NCBI GenBank assembly: GCA_964023275.1
Contig: OZ029915.1
Span: 16,064,712-16,128,711, forward strand
Direction of reading: 5' to 3'
Length of the DNA stretch: 64,000 bases
Source: Norana najaformis
Lineage: Eukaryota; Annelida; Clitellata; Crassiclitellata; Hormogastridae
Shown in pieces: positions 41,250 to 52,205 of the stretch; the stretch's first letter is position 1, and each line of letters opens with the position of its first letter. Under the pieces are notes generated by a model, which saw only the letters and a list, made by a program, of their open reading frames with translations, was not told the origin of the DNA and did no database searches. A program made the position numbers and the translations under genes.

Positions 41250-41590
41250 GTAAAAGGAAAGAGTGGTCCATAGAATCAAAGGCAGCAGACAAATCAAAGA
41301 GAACAAGTGCTGTCACCTTACCCTTATCCATGGAGCACATGATATTGTTATTATGAACAGCAAGTAGTTGGATTCTGTTGAATGAAACTTGCTCTATGCA
41401 GACTAAAATGAAGAGATTAGTGGGTTGGAAGACAGAGGAGCTTGCATACAATTCAAAACAACCTGTTCAAGAACTTTAGATTCAAAATTTGACATTGAGA
41501 TGGGTCTGTAATTAGACAGGTCACCTGGGTCGAGAAATAGGGCATTTCTGCAAGTGGAATTGGTCTAGAAATAGGGCAGAGGCAATAAAT
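41250..41590 (-). mobile_element. LINE-A copy, part 5' of the LTR-element insertion
   Basis: The minus strand reads MCSMDKGKVTALVLFDLSAAFD and then DSMDHSFLLHH. This is the RT motif A block, which abuts the SVYLNSNYSSS block at 30780 once the LTR element is removed. It is truncated at about 41580 beside talin exon d. Confidence 0.8.
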
Positions 41591-41668
41591 CCTTATTAAA
41601 AGTTGGTATATGCCACATCAAAAGCAAATATTTGGTGTATAGTTCTGTCAAGAACTAAGAAATAGTAC

Positions 41669-41850
41669 CTGATAGCCAAAACCATTTTCTTGATTGCTTC
41701 GGAAACCTTATGAGACTCAGCAGAATATGTTTGGTAAGTTGGTGGATCCTTCGGATTTGCAGCCAGCAGCTTGGCTGCATAGATCATTTTTGAAGCACCA
41801 TCAATGATTGCCTTGCCAGCTGATAGAATGGGTTCTTGTGCTCTTCGACC
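41669..41850 (-). CDS. TLN: Talin exon d (60 codons plus 2 bases)
   Basis: The acceptor is TTCTTATAG and the donor is GTACTA. The exon starts in phase 0 (GRRAQEPILSAGKAI) and ends in phase 2 (KKMVLAI plus AG). It corresponds to the first helices of talin R11 and contains the conserved AANPKDPP stretch before the next helix. The split codon is completed by the first base of exon e, giving Arg, as expected in the family. Confidence 0.95.
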
Positions 41851-42106
41851 CTATAAGAAATCATTTTAATTCATATTCTTACTAAACAAGCAAAATACAT
41901 TCAAGCAAATTTACAATGATGGATAGGTATCAAGTTGTGAACCCAAAATGAATAACACTGTTATACTGACATTACAATTTTCAATTTAATTTTTAAAATT
42001 CATGCAATAACATCAATGTTAAAATTTCAATTCAGCAAAGCATCACCTTACCAGATTGTGGATCATTATACTGTCACTTGAATATGAATATCCTTCAAGT
42101 ACAAAT
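41851..42106. other. Intron sequence, nothing recognised
   Basis: AT-rich. It contains only the exon d acceptor (41851-41852). Confidence 0.35.
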
Positions 42107-42154
42107 GTTATTATTAATACTATTATTATTATTATTATCATTATCATTATTTTT
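42107..42154. repeat. (ATT)n tract at 3' junction of LINE-B copy 2
   Basis: TATTATTATTATTATTATC then ATTATCATTATTTTTTT, directly followed by the LINE-B 3' end ACCCGAGG on the plus strand. Confidence 0.9.
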
Positions 42155-42274
42155 TTTACCCGAGGTATTTATGATCCCTCAGGATTTCAGAAATTAGGGA
42201 CTGCTTTGTTCTGGGATGGCCAATCTTCAGTGATATCGTGCTCGATGTCAAAAGTGCTGTGAAAAGCAATTGCG

Positions 42275-43162
42275 TTAAAATGTTGGATAGCCATTGATAA
42301 GCGTTGGAAGAGAAAAGTGGTTTACCTGGTGTCGTCTGTTACCTGGGCGAGGCGATGGCCAAGGCTGTTGAGGATTTATTGGGTCAAGAGTTTCTAAGGC
42401 CAAGGGCACAAAACAGTATGTGGGTAAAATGGCAGAATATTTGGCTGTTTTTCTTTCGGCTGCAATCTCAGCAGCAGCCCCTGCGGTCTGGGCAGCCCTG
42501 GTACGATAGGATTCTGCCAAGGTATCGATGACAGTGGCATCCCAGGCCAGGCATTTTCCGCTCTCCCATGGGATCAGAGTGACCCCATCAGGACACTTCC
42601 TGTCTGACCTGACAAGACCCACTGGCTCTTCTGTTGAGGGATAGCGGGCCTTGATGAGGCCACGCCAAATGATGTTGTTTATAAGGGCGTGTCTAGCTGT
42701 ACGACCATGGCCCAGGTGACAAGAAAGGCCGTGAGAGCCATCAGAAGTGACCAACGCGCCGCAAGGGCATTTGTGTGGGGCACAGAGGTCAATCCCAAGG
42801 CGCAGGCCAGTTGCTATGCGGACGGCCTCATCAACAAGTCTCAGGCCGCAGGGACTGATCGGAAGTGCCAGAAGCCAATCACCTGAATGTGGTGAAGTGA
42901 CAGCTCTTATTCTGGGTTGGTGGTATTCAGATGTTATACAGGATGTTATGGCTGTCAGGACCCTTTGGATGAGGGGTCGGTCCCAAGCGGATTGTTTGTG
43001 TAATAGAGAGCTTCCTGGTGCAGTAATTCCCAATTCAGCTGACCACCGATCCAGGGCCAGTGTCAGAGAGTGATCGTGTGGCACGTTACAGCGAGACAGG
43101 ATGGAGGCCTGCAATGACGAAGTGCCTGCGGCTGAGGTCAAGAAGGCGGGTAATGCCAGCAA
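42275..43162 (-). CDS. LINE-B copy 2 C-terminal finger and restriction-like endonuclease
   Basis: 295 residues, uninterrupted. A helical region (residues about 10-130) is followed by CAPHKCPCGALVTSDGSHG with LSC, a Cys/His knuckle as found between RT and nuclease in RLE-type LINEs. The nuclease pattern is SDRKCPDGVTLIPW (PD), CLAWDATVIDTLAESY (D-x-T) and AAERKTAKYSAI (K..KY), consistent with a PD-(D/E)xK fold like R2/R4/NeSL enzymes. The start is approximate because the protein should continue from the thumb region in another frame at 43203-43472. Confidence 0.7.
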   Translation of the reverse strand: MLALPAFLTSAAGTSSLQASILSRCNVPHDHSLTLALDRWSAELGITAPGSSLLHKQSAWDRPLIQRVLTAITSCITSEYHQPRIRAVTSPHSGDWLLALPISPCGLRLVDEAVRIATGLRLGIDLCAPHKCPCGALVTSDGSHGLSCHLGHGRTARHALINNIIWRGLIKARYPSTEEPVGLVRSDRKCPDGVTLIPWESGKCLAWDATVIDTLAESYRTRAAQTAGAAAEIAAERKTAKYSAILPTYCFVPLALETLDPINPQQPWPSPRPGNRRHQVNHFSLPTLINGYPTF

Positions 43163-43503
43163 GGATGCGCGTCAAATGCCCCATCCCATATGGGCAGAGT
43201 GGCTAGAATCCAGCAAGAGCGATGTTCAGAATGTTTCTGAAGTCGTTGCGCATTATCTGATCGAATTGGATAAGAAGGGGATGGTCCATATATGGAAAGC
43301 AGCAGAGAATATGAAGAAGAGTTGATGAACTAAGGGAGCTCCTGAGAAGAATTACAGCATCATGTTTGGACAAGGTGGTCAAGCAGGAGAGTCCAAGGGA
43401 GAGTTCTGAACAGGTGTCTCCAAAGCTGTCTCCAGAGCTCCACCCGCGGAGAGTGGTGCCCCAAGTAGACAAGTGTCATCCGGGGATATGACTTTAAAAG
43501 AGT

Positions 43504-44391
43504 CTAGTGTGAGTCTAGTCTAGGCAGATGAACCACGTGAGTTTGTATAATTTCGCATTTGGAGAAGTTGAGCTTTAGGCCCATATGTCCTGCTTCTCTG
43601 ATGACTGTTTGAACATAAGAGGAGACTATGGAAGCGGTGCCCCCCAAAGTCAGGTCGTCCAAGTAGCCTAAATGGAGAGAAGAATGGAGGCTGGACAAGA
43701 GAGGCTGAATGGGAAGACAGAACAGGAGAGGACCTAGTGGGTTTCCTTGTTGAGGACCAGATTGCGAGAGAAGAGAAAAATCTCCGTATTTGAGGACAGA
43801 AGGCTTGCTATATGCAAGATGACAGTATGGGAGGAGCTCAGGAATGTGCTCAGAGACCGCTGTCAGCATCTTCACTCAGCAAAGGCTATTAAATGCGTTA
43901 GTGAAATCCAGTTTGACCAGGACTAACACTGATGGCAGATCTGCTAAAAAGCATCTGGCAAAATGTGCGGTGGCCTCGCAGCCCCCAGGGGTGCCAACAC
44001 CAAGCTGCAGAGGTGCAAAGTCACTGGACAGCCGAGAGAGAGCATAGGTATTTGCACATTTAGAGGCAAGACGTCGCCAGTAGTAGCCGACTGCAATGGG
44101 ACGGAGACCCCCAGATTTCTTTCTCACCACGAATAGGGTACCACCAAACAAGAGAGGTGCAATGGTGTCCGGGCAATTTCCCGCTAGCATGGTGTTTATT
44201 AGGGCAGTTAAGGATGTAAGGAGGACAGTCCCAACCTCCCTGCAAGTTATGAGATCAAGTATATGCTGGGGGCATATTCCATCTGGACCCCCAGCCGACC
44301 CAGCTGGGAAGGAACGGATTGCACATAACACATCGCCCTCTGTTATCTGGAGGGCAGGTAAATTTGGTGGAGGATGTGGTGGTTCTGACAT
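43504..44391 (-). pseudogene. LINE-B copy 2 reverse transcriptase (two ORFs)
   Basis: 43876-44391 encodes the fingers and motif A: SFPAGSAGGPDGICPQHIL, LFGGTLFVVRKKSGGLRPI, YYWRRLASKCANTYA and LVKLDFTNAFN. 43504-43875 encodes LPYCHLAYSKPS, SQSGPQQGNPLGPLLFCL and LGYLDDLTLGG, the catalytic YLDD box. The split at 43875 is a premature stop or small indel right after motif A. The catalytic Asp residues are preserved. Confidence 0.8.
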
Positions 44392-44898
44392 GTCAAATGG
44401 AGGGGGATGTTGCGTAGCTCCTCCAGGGACTCTGAGTCAGCCTGACCGGTCTTTCATTTGAGCAGAGGATGCGAAATGCAGCGCGAATATTACCTTCCTC
44501 TAACTTTGAGGAGACCGCCCGAGCTATACTGTTGGTTTCCGACAACTTGGTTTTGTGTATGTTTGTCGAACCTGACCCAATAGCTGGATTAGAAAGAGGT
44601 TCATCTGTTACCATCTCTGATCGTAAAGTCTCTACCCTTTTCTTTATTATGCGGGAAATATTGTGTCATTTGCCTCCTCTGTTCGGTGGCAGCATAGTTT
44701 GGGCCCCAAAAAGAAGAAGTGTGACCCAACTGTCCTAGTTAACGGGGTCCTGAACGATGCGATCGATTATTGCAATTAGAGCATTAGCAACTGCCGGTCG
44801 GGCCCCCCTTGGAATATGTTTGATGAGGCCGCCCTGGAAGCTAGGGTGGGCAATATTACGATGTGGTAAAACTGGATCATTCTGCGTCAGGTCAGAAC

Positions 44899-45150
44899 TT
44901 AAGGCAATAGGTAATGCGTTTTGTAGAGAAGCTGGGGGGCATCGTGAACTAAATCAGAGTGGACTTGCATTGTAACTACAGAAAGGGGCGGCCTATTGGC
45001 ACCGGAACATGGGTCACCCCGAGGGCCATGTCTATGAACCCTACCGTCAGCCAAATGCAGCCGTCTAGTGGAATGACAAACGCTGCATATGCCCTTGGTC
45101 CTGTTTACGGTCTGAGAGAGGGGCCATGGCTGAGAAAGAGAACTGGCCAT
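44899..45150 (-). pseudogene. LINE-B copy 2 N-terminal zinc finger
   Basis: 83 residues: GICSVCHSTRRLHLADGRVH then RHGPRGDPCSG. The C-x2-C…H…C layout is shared with copy 1. Confidence 0.6.
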
Positions 45151-45387
45151 GTGAATGCCTGGGCGATAATATCGGAGCGATTTGGTGTGTCACGATTCCG
45201 ATCAAAATTGCAAGAATAAGCGTGACAAAAACTGGCTCAAGTTTAAGTAGAGTTTTAAAAAAGTGCACTTACCAAACGTAAACAGTGAGCCAAACGCGAA
45301 AGCTACGAGAAAGTGAAGAATTAAAATCAATTCAGGCCTAGATAGTAAATAAGTCTCCATCTTGATCGAAGGGCCATCCCAGAATAT

Positions 45388-45660
45388 CATTATTATTATT
45401 ATTAATCAGAAACTTCAATAGTGCCGGTGCCTAATGCACAAGGCATCAATCGATGATGCACCAGTTTCAAGCTGTCAGTCCACCGAAATAGAAAGGCAGC
45501 CTACAGCGGATAAGCCAACTGTAAAAGGTCAGTCTTAAGTTGACAGCAAAATGACACAAGAGACTGAGCATAATGCACAGATGCAGGAACAAAATTCTAA
45601 AATTTAGGTCCTGCAACTGAAAAAGCTCATTGGCTAAATTCAAACCTGCAAAACTTCCAG
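45388..45660 (-). mobile_element. LINE-A 3' fragment with (ATT)n tail
   Basis: The minus strand reads …GATGCCTTGTGCATTAGGCA and CACTATTGAAGTTTCTG, then the tract at 45388-45403 in which LINE-B copy 2 is inserted. Upstream it encodes NFVPASVHYAQSLVSFC-like C-terminal sequence. Confidence 0.75.
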
Positions 45661-45814
45661 CAAGATCAGGATTTATTGGCTATCATAGCAGACATATCAA
45701 GACATGTGAGCATACTTCACCTGTCTAGAATAATGTAACTACAGTATTCATATCTGTCTTCTAAACACCTTTTAAGGGCATCCTCAGCACTGAACAGGAA
45801 CAAAGTAAAGTAAT

Positions 45815-46035
45815 GCATTATCTAATCTAATCTAATCTAAGAACTTCTACAGCACCACTGTAATAATGCTCAAGGCATCAGTTGTTTTGCTAAGCAAAAT
45901 CATTGTCCAAGCCAAAATCCATGTTGAGTCCAGGTCGAAAAGCCAAAGAGGAATCCAGAAGACACAGAGACAGCCTATGGAGGCAAAGAGTTCAGGAAGA
46001 GGTGAGTTTTTAGTTGAGATCTGAAGGCCATACTC
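45815..46035 (-). mobile_element. LINE-D 3' fragment with (TTAGA)n tail
   Basis: TCTAATCTAATCTAATCTAA at 45819-45838 is the reverse of the TTAGATTAGATT tails at 58206-58222 and 60499-60518. The sequence above it resembles those copies (GTAATAATGCTCAAGGCATC). Confidence 0.65.
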
Positions 46036-46800
46036 AAGTAAGAGTTTAGTACTTTTACTGGTAAAGAAGTTTTAAAGAAGTGGAAATAATTTACTTTTAA
46101 CGACCTACTTTTCAATACTTTTAATAGCTTACATAGTTGGATTACACGTTCGTTACAAGCATTCTTCTTGACAGTGCAGCCACAGTTTTAAAGTAAGTCG
46201 AACAGTAAGTCTAGTCAAATCTTCCAGCTAGTGGTGTCACATAGAGCCTGCAGAATTAACTAAATCATGACACTGACGAGTGTCAGGCAGCAGACTAGGG
46301 AGGGTTGGTAAGTTGAGGTGTCCACTTGCTACGCTCCAAGTATAAACCTTTATGACGCCAGAGAATTGGTCTAGTGGCACAGCAGCTAACACTCATCATG
46401 TTTTGATCTCTGTGACCCGATATATATATATATATACACACACACACATATATATACATACACACACATATATATAGGCCTTGTATTAGACTTTGTACTT
46501 TTAGTTTTTATTTTAAAAGAATTATTTGGAGGACTACTTTTTTACTTTTACATAAGTAAAATTGTTGAAAAGTACTTTACGGGCTGGAAGTTATGTTTAC
46601 TTTTACTGTTACTTAAGTGCTCTGGCCCAGTACTTTGAACAACACCTGGCGCTCCCTACCAGCCTTAATTATGTTAGAGTGATGGCTGAATATTGGGCAC
46701 CTCAGTCTGCGAATCAGAAAATGGACTTTAAGAAATGCAGTCAAAAGCCTAGAGACATTGTAAATGTTGGTGTACTGATTTTGGTGCTGGAGGAAGGATA
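46036..46800. repeat. hAT-like non-autonomous repeat with TA/CA microsatellite
   Basis: Dense AAGTACTTT/ACTTTTACTTAAG words occur at both sides (46045-46130, 46490-46620), like the ends of hAT-type MITEs. A (TA)n(CA)n tract lies at 46421-46479. The element boundaries and target duplication could not be fixed. Confidence 0.35.
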
Positions 46801-46829
46801 CTGAGAATAATAAAGAATAATAAAGATGA

Positions 46830-46955
46830 AACAAATGAACTTGATGGGGTATGCACTACATGGTAACATCTTGGAAACAGTATTGGACAGAAGAATAGAG
46901 GAAAGGAAGACCACAGGAAAACCAAGAGCTATGCTGCTGGAAAATATGTGAAGTA
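46830..46955 (+). mobile_element. RTE-like LINE C-terminal fragment
   Basis: The plus strand encodes HGNILETVLDRRIEERKTTG and KPRAMLLENM, similar to the C terminus of LINE-C ([29 protein letters not shown]). Confidence 0.65.
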
Positions 46956-46999
46956 AAGAACCAGAAATCCGAGTACATTGCACCAACAGCATTGTGTCA

Positions 47000-47750
47000 A
47001 CTGGTGCAAAAACTTGTTTCATCTGCTACATCTGATTACTTAACTAATTGAATTGCTAATTCAATTAGTGGATGGCTTTGAATATGTTATTACATACAAA
47101 GACATTAAATTTATCCTCTGCTATGTTCTCAGCTACTCAAGAGATAGCAAGTAAATTTCTGACCATCTTTGCAGATAAAATTTCTGGTATAAGGCTGGAA
47201 TTTGTTGCTTACTAGGCAAATTATAAATTTCTTCATCCTAGTTCTGCACCTCTTGTCTTGCACTACTTTCAGCCAACAACTTTTTCAGAGGTTTGCAGAC
47301 TCATATTTCTTCACCTAACAAAAGCTCTCTCCTTTACACCATTCCTACATCTTTCCTGAAAGAATGCTTTGATGTCCTAGGTCCAACCATTACATCAATT
47401 ATCAATTTCTCATTGCATAAGGATCCTTCTGATCTAATTTTACTCATGCCATAGTTTATCCACTGCTGAAGAAACCTTCTCTTGAGTCAGGCAACCTGTT
47501 TTATTTCAGACCCATCTCAACTTTGAATTTAGTATCTAAAATTCTTGAACAGGTAGTTATGAATCGTATGTAAATTCACCTATCTTCTAACTCACTAATA
47601 TCCTCTTGCTGTTCATAATTACACTGTGTGTTCTATTGATAAGGGTAGGGTAACAGTATATGTTCTTGATTTGTCTGCTGTTTTTGATACTGTGGACCAT
47701 TCTTTTCTTTTGCACTGTCTGGCAGCAGCAGTATCTGAGTTATACTAGGG
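47000..47750 (+). mobile_element. LINE-A fragment (RT N-terminal half)
   Basis: FADKISGIRLEFV (47167), FLHPSSAPLVLHYFQPTTFS, TISTLNL-type and LSAVFDTVDHSFLLH (47670-47715) blocks appear in broken frames. It ends abruptly at about 47750. Confidence 0.75.
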
Positions 47751-47754
47751 CTGG

Positions 47755-49190
47755 AAAGTGTGTGCAGCAACCCTCTTTGACTTAACAGGAGTATGTTGCC
47801 TATCGAGGATTTCGGACAGAGTTGAATTTAGCTGGATGGCATATTCAGTAGCTGTCTGTGCTGGCACAACCATAAAAGGGAGGCAAGGATTTAGCTTTGA
47901 AGTTTGAATCATTGAGCATTTTTCAGGGACTGTAACTGATGAAAGAGTAAGTGGAATGTGGCTTATGATCGAAGGAAATCCGAGCAGTAATGGGTATGTG
48001 GTCAGACAAAAGGGATTCAGAAGGAGAGATATTCTTAACAGCTGAACAACTGGATCGGGTTATAAGGAGATAAAGTGTGACTTATTTCATGAGTTGGAAA
48101 AGAGATGATGCAGAAGATCTAAGCCAGAGAGGAGATTTTGGAATTTTGAAAGTATAGTTTGGAATATCTATGTGTATGTTACAGTCACCTGTTATCAGTG
48201 GCCTGGGAAGTGTTTGAAAGTTGTGTGAGCCAACCTCAACACAGTACATTACTAAGGTGGATAACATTATACTTTATATTCGATATAATCTATAAGAACA
48301 GGTAGATATCTCCGTTGCCCATAAAAGTTGTGTGAGCATGCTCCTGCCTAGGCGTCACAGAGCCAAAACTTGTGTGAGCATCGGCGCCTTTGGCGCCATG
48401 GCTCCCGGGCCTCTGCCTGTTATTAAAATTTCAGAGGGGAAAGAGACAAGGATTTCAAGGAATGACAGAAGTTCTGTGAAAAAGTCAGAAGGTGAGAGAG
48501 GGAGGACTATAGATACTGACCAAGGTGAGGCACTGATTTCCAGAATCCAGGGTAGAGATAAGCATTTATAATGACTTTGGGGTTAGAATAAGTAAAGAGA
48601 AGCGAGCAAGTTTTAGGTGTGACTTATGAAAGAAAACAACTTCACCACCCAGTCCTTCCGGCTGAGGTTGATTTAGGCGAGAGGTGTTATGTCCGAAATG
48701 AAGGAAGGTGTGTCCAAAGGTTTGGGCCAAGTTTCATTGAGAGCTGAAATATCCACCAGATGATCCAAGATGTAATTTTAAAGAGGAGATTTATCCTAGA
48801 TAGAACGGATGACAGCAAGGACCAAGGTTTAGCTCAATGTCACTAGAAAGAAGCAGCAGAAGATAAATGAACGACAGGCAACTCTGGTGAGTTTTGGATC
48901 CGGATGTAGATTATGAGAAATGGGAGGATGATGAAGGAACTGACTGGGCTATGAAAAAGCATTTTAGACACAGCCACTAGGATAAGATAAAAGGAGTAGA
49001 CGTCAGAAGGATGGTGAAATAAAATATTTGAGTTTATTCCAGCAATGACATGAAGCATTGACTGTGGAGTTTGATTACGCATGTGTGACAGTGAACAGCA
49101 AAGAGGGACAATGATAAAGCTAACTGTGATGAAAGAGGAGTATAGCGTCATGTTACTTTAGGAAAATATATCAAAGACGCCTTGTGAGAA
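47755..49190 (-). mobile_element. LINE endonuclease fragment
   Basis: The minus strand encodes FQTLPRPLITGDCNIHIDIP (48180-48240, the GDxNIH block) and LDHLVDISALNETWPKPLDT (48720-48770, the ETW block). So the 5' part of a CR1/L2-like LINE lies here in decayed form. An unrelated GC-richer insert lies at about 48260-48430. Confidence 0.6.
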
Positions 49191-50216
49191 GCCAGATGGC
49201 TTTGTTAATGAGCATAAAAGGGCAAGTCACAAAATGCATAGCAAATATTAAAGGTGGCACATAAATGGTCTAAAGAAAACAAGTCAACAGGCTAATGCCA
49301 GTGGATCTTCTGGCCATTTTTTTCAGATGGAAAGATGATCAAAGTAGAGCATAGTGCATATATATAAATGGGTCAGCGCAAGGCAAGTTCCTTAATTTAA
49401 GAAAATATATGAATATTTAATGATAGTCCAATAACACTTCAATCAGTCAATGAGATCAATAGACCATTACACCTTTAGTCTCGTAGACTAAATCCTACTT
49501 CCTTAAGCCAGCATTGTTACTAAGTTATCTTAATATTATTTAGTTAAATAACTTCACTTGATGGCATGCACACTTGAACTCGGTTTTTCTGACTTGATTG
49601 GTGTATGGATAACAACTCTTTTTGTCGATAGATACCATGTAGTCATTTCTTTTGCTCACAAAGAATTACTTCACAACTGCAGAGATGTCCGAGATGTCCA
49701 ACTTGTGCCCCATTTTCACCTTAACCAAACATGATCTCTTCCCGACTAGGTCCATGTCAGCTAGCTTGAATCTCTGCCAAACTTTGGTGTCGACTATAGA
49801 TATAGATTCATATAGATTCGAGGATATATGTTGCCCAAACCTAACACACTTCCAAGTAACGAAAGTCTCTGGAAGCCAGTTCCTCATTATGATTTTTGCA
49901 ATCCACAAATAAACTGTGCATGAACTAATACACGATTTGTATGATGATATGCCTTTGATACTTGTCAAACAGCCATTGTAAGCATGAAAGTCAGCTGGTT
50001 ATTGCCCAAATGATTCCGACTGACAGCCGAGTTTAGATTTTGGATCTCTGCTTTTAGTTCAATCCAGCATAGAGTGTTCAGCCATTCCCCATAAACTAAT
50101 AATTACCTATTATTATGTCCTACTGTGCTGGCTTAAACTTATCTAATATATCTACCTATGTAAATGTTTGCTTCTACATATAATTAAACACATATATATA
50201 TACTTTACCAAAGTAT
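49191..50216. other. Intron sequence, nothing recognised
   Basis: An open frame at 49652-49912 (plus) and one at 49666-49968 (minus) overlap, but neither resembles a known family. I assign no function. Confidence 0.3.
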
Positions 50217-50218
50217 TA

Positions 50219-50984
50219 CCATATTATCTCGAGTATAATGCTCACTTGTGCACAATGCGCACCCCAATTTGCAAACTTTATCTTAATGTAAAAATCTCAA
50301 TACCTATGCATATGTGCAGGGCATAACTGCTAGTCCCAGACTAAGTTTGGCTAACGCCCAACTAGTGAAGTAGTTTGGTATGCACGACGTGGTCTTAGCG
50401 CACTATGTCTGGACTGGCCCTAGTCCGGCCCACAAGCAGGTGTAAGTGAACTAGCCCGAGCTTAATGAAAGAAAAAAATGGCGGCTGCCACAATTCGTCG
50501 CATCTGATGAAATTTTGTGTGTCAGAGCGCTTAGAGCCCGTCGAAATCCACTCAACTCGTTCTCAGATGATGAAATTTATTATTGCTTTTCGTTTTTGCC
50601 ATCACATATTGTCAAGCTGCTAATAGTTTGAGACTAAATGGCTGCCGATGTCAGATTCACTGCACTGCATTAGAGGCCTCTGTCTTCCATGATGCATGTA
50701 TGTCTTGTATAATATATTTAAAGTGAAATTTTAATGTCATTACTACTCAAAGAATTGACTACTTGTTTTAATATTTAATAATCCATTGAATTGTATGACA
50801 TTAATAGTGCTGGTAATGTTGATATTTCTTACTTAAGCCATCGATATATGTTGCTTTCATTAGTGCTGCGTGATCAATGTTTGCTGAAAACATTTAAAAA
50901 CTTTTTTCCTATGCACAATGCGCACCCAGACTTTGAGCAGATTTTATTTGGAAAAAAGTGCACATTATATCCAAGATAATATGG
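50219..50984. mobile_element. Pogo-like MITE, 766 bp
   Basis: Ends CCATATTATCTCGAGTATAA and (reverse complement) CCATATTATCTTGGATATAA, flanked by TA (50217-50218, 50985-50986). GCACAATGCGCACCC occurs near both ends (50252, 50913). No transposase frame. Confidence 0.8.
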
Positions 50985-50986
50985 TA

Positions 50987-51405
50987 TATTATTTACTGGT
51001 ATGTACACTCTAGCCAACCATTTAATACAGATGCAATGTGAATATTAGAAGAAATGCTACATTAAGAAATCTTCACCTTATGGACTGACTCATAAGCTCA
51101 GTGCAATTAAAGGATGCCAGGTCTATGTTAGTTTTGAAGCTATGCTAGGTTTAGGCTTAATAGAAAAGTAGGAGCTCATTGTATGTAACAGAACTGCAGA
51201 ATAAACAAATGAGCAAACAAGGTAGAGAACAACAGCCTGGCCTAATTATCTGATAAACTGCAAGTATTAACATGTCTAAATGAAAACTATGATACTTCCT
51301 TTTAAAAAGGCAAAACTACTAATATATAAGAATTTATAAATTAAGTTAAAGTAAAAATGTGGTTAAAAGCCTATTTAATCAGCAGAATTCAAAATCACAA
51401 TAACA
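50987..51405. other. Intron sequence, nothing recognised
   Basis: AT-rich. No coding or repeat motif seen. Confidence 0.3.
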
Positions 51406-51409
51406 TGTT

Positions 51410-51715
51410 GCTCAACTTCTGGTCCTTGGTGAACATGTTTTTCAGTTGCAGGACCTCGAGTTTGGAACTCTCCTCATGTATCTGTTCATTCTGCTTATTC
51501 GCTTATGTCCTTTCATTCTCAACTTAAGAATTACCTTTTTCAAATTGCTTACCCATCTTAGGCTGCCTCTTTGTCTTAGTGGACTGACCTTTTGGATATT
51601 GACCTGATTACAGCTTGCTTTTGGTGCACCATCAGTTGATGCCTTATGCATTAGACACCATCATCATAAAAGTTAATAATAATAATAATAATAATAGTAA
51701 TAATAATAATAATAA
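51410..51715 (+). mobile_element. LINE-A 3' fragment with (AAT)n tail
   Basis: Plus-strand C-terminal residues (FSVAGPRVWNSP-like at 51440-51475) and GATGCCTTATGCATTAGACA (51636-51655). Then (AATAAT)n at 51674-51713. Confidence 0.75.
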
Positions 51716-52064
51716 ATGGTGGCCAACTATGCGCTCAATGTGAATCTGACAAGTGTGGCTTTTAGGGAAGGCACAGAATGGAGCAGTATCACTGTTGTAT
51801 TCCTCAACCTATATCAGGACTGAATAGTGGAAGAGATTGGAAAGCCTTAAATTACCTGGTAGAAGAGATGGTAACTTTCACCAAAAAGTCTACAGACAAA
51901 TGACTCTTCACAAGAACACATGTATATATTGCTTAGTTGCAAATGTTGCTAAATTCACAGTTTCTCTTTTCATTAGTAAGTAAGACATTTGTTAACATGC
52001 CATATGTCCATCGGCTGAGCGAGGAATCTTAAAATTCAGCAAAAACTTGCCACACTGAGCATAC
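51716..52064. other. Intron sequence, nothing recognised
   Basis: Ends with the exon c donor (reverse complement of 52059-52064, GTATGC). Confidence 0.3.
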
Positions 52065-52205
52065 CTGGTCACTTATCTTTGCTGGTGTACTGGCAAACTC
52101 TGCAGAAGAAGCAAAATTAGTTAATACATCAAGCGCCTGAAGCAGAGGTTGAATATCGCTGAGATAAGTTTTACCAGTTTCATCTGTAATCTTTCCACCT
52201 GATGC
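52065..52205 (-). CDS. TLN: Talin exon c (47 codons)
   Basis: The acceptor is TTGCCAG and the donor is GTATGC, both phase 0. The segment ASGGKITDETGKTYLSD to TPAKISDQ corresponds to the end of R10. It contains the LLQALDVLTNFAS helix, which parallels the LLEAVDNLSAFAS helix of vertebrate talin as I recall it. The short 1.2-kb intron between exons b and c is the only one without a recognisable transposon. Confidence 0.93.

Larger units (their letters stand above)
42155..45387 (-). mobile_element. LINE-B copy 2, apparently full length
   Basis: About 3.2 kb on the minus strand between (ATT)n tracts (42107-42154 and 45388-45403). 5' end ATTCTGGGATGGCCCTTCG…AAGATGG and 3' end AAATACCTCGGGTAAAAAAA agree with copy 1. 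Coding order: N-terminal finger (44899-45150), linker (44393-44614), RT (43504-44391), thumb (43203-43472), CCHC plus nuclease (42275-43162). Several indels separate these. No APE domain is present. The RLE interpretation rests on position and on the PD…D…K pattern. Confidence 0.85.

Noticed and set aside
49652..49968. Host exon candidates in the 86- and 100-residue open frames
   Set aside because: No splice context, talin similarity or recognised family. Overlapping frames on both strands suggest chance.
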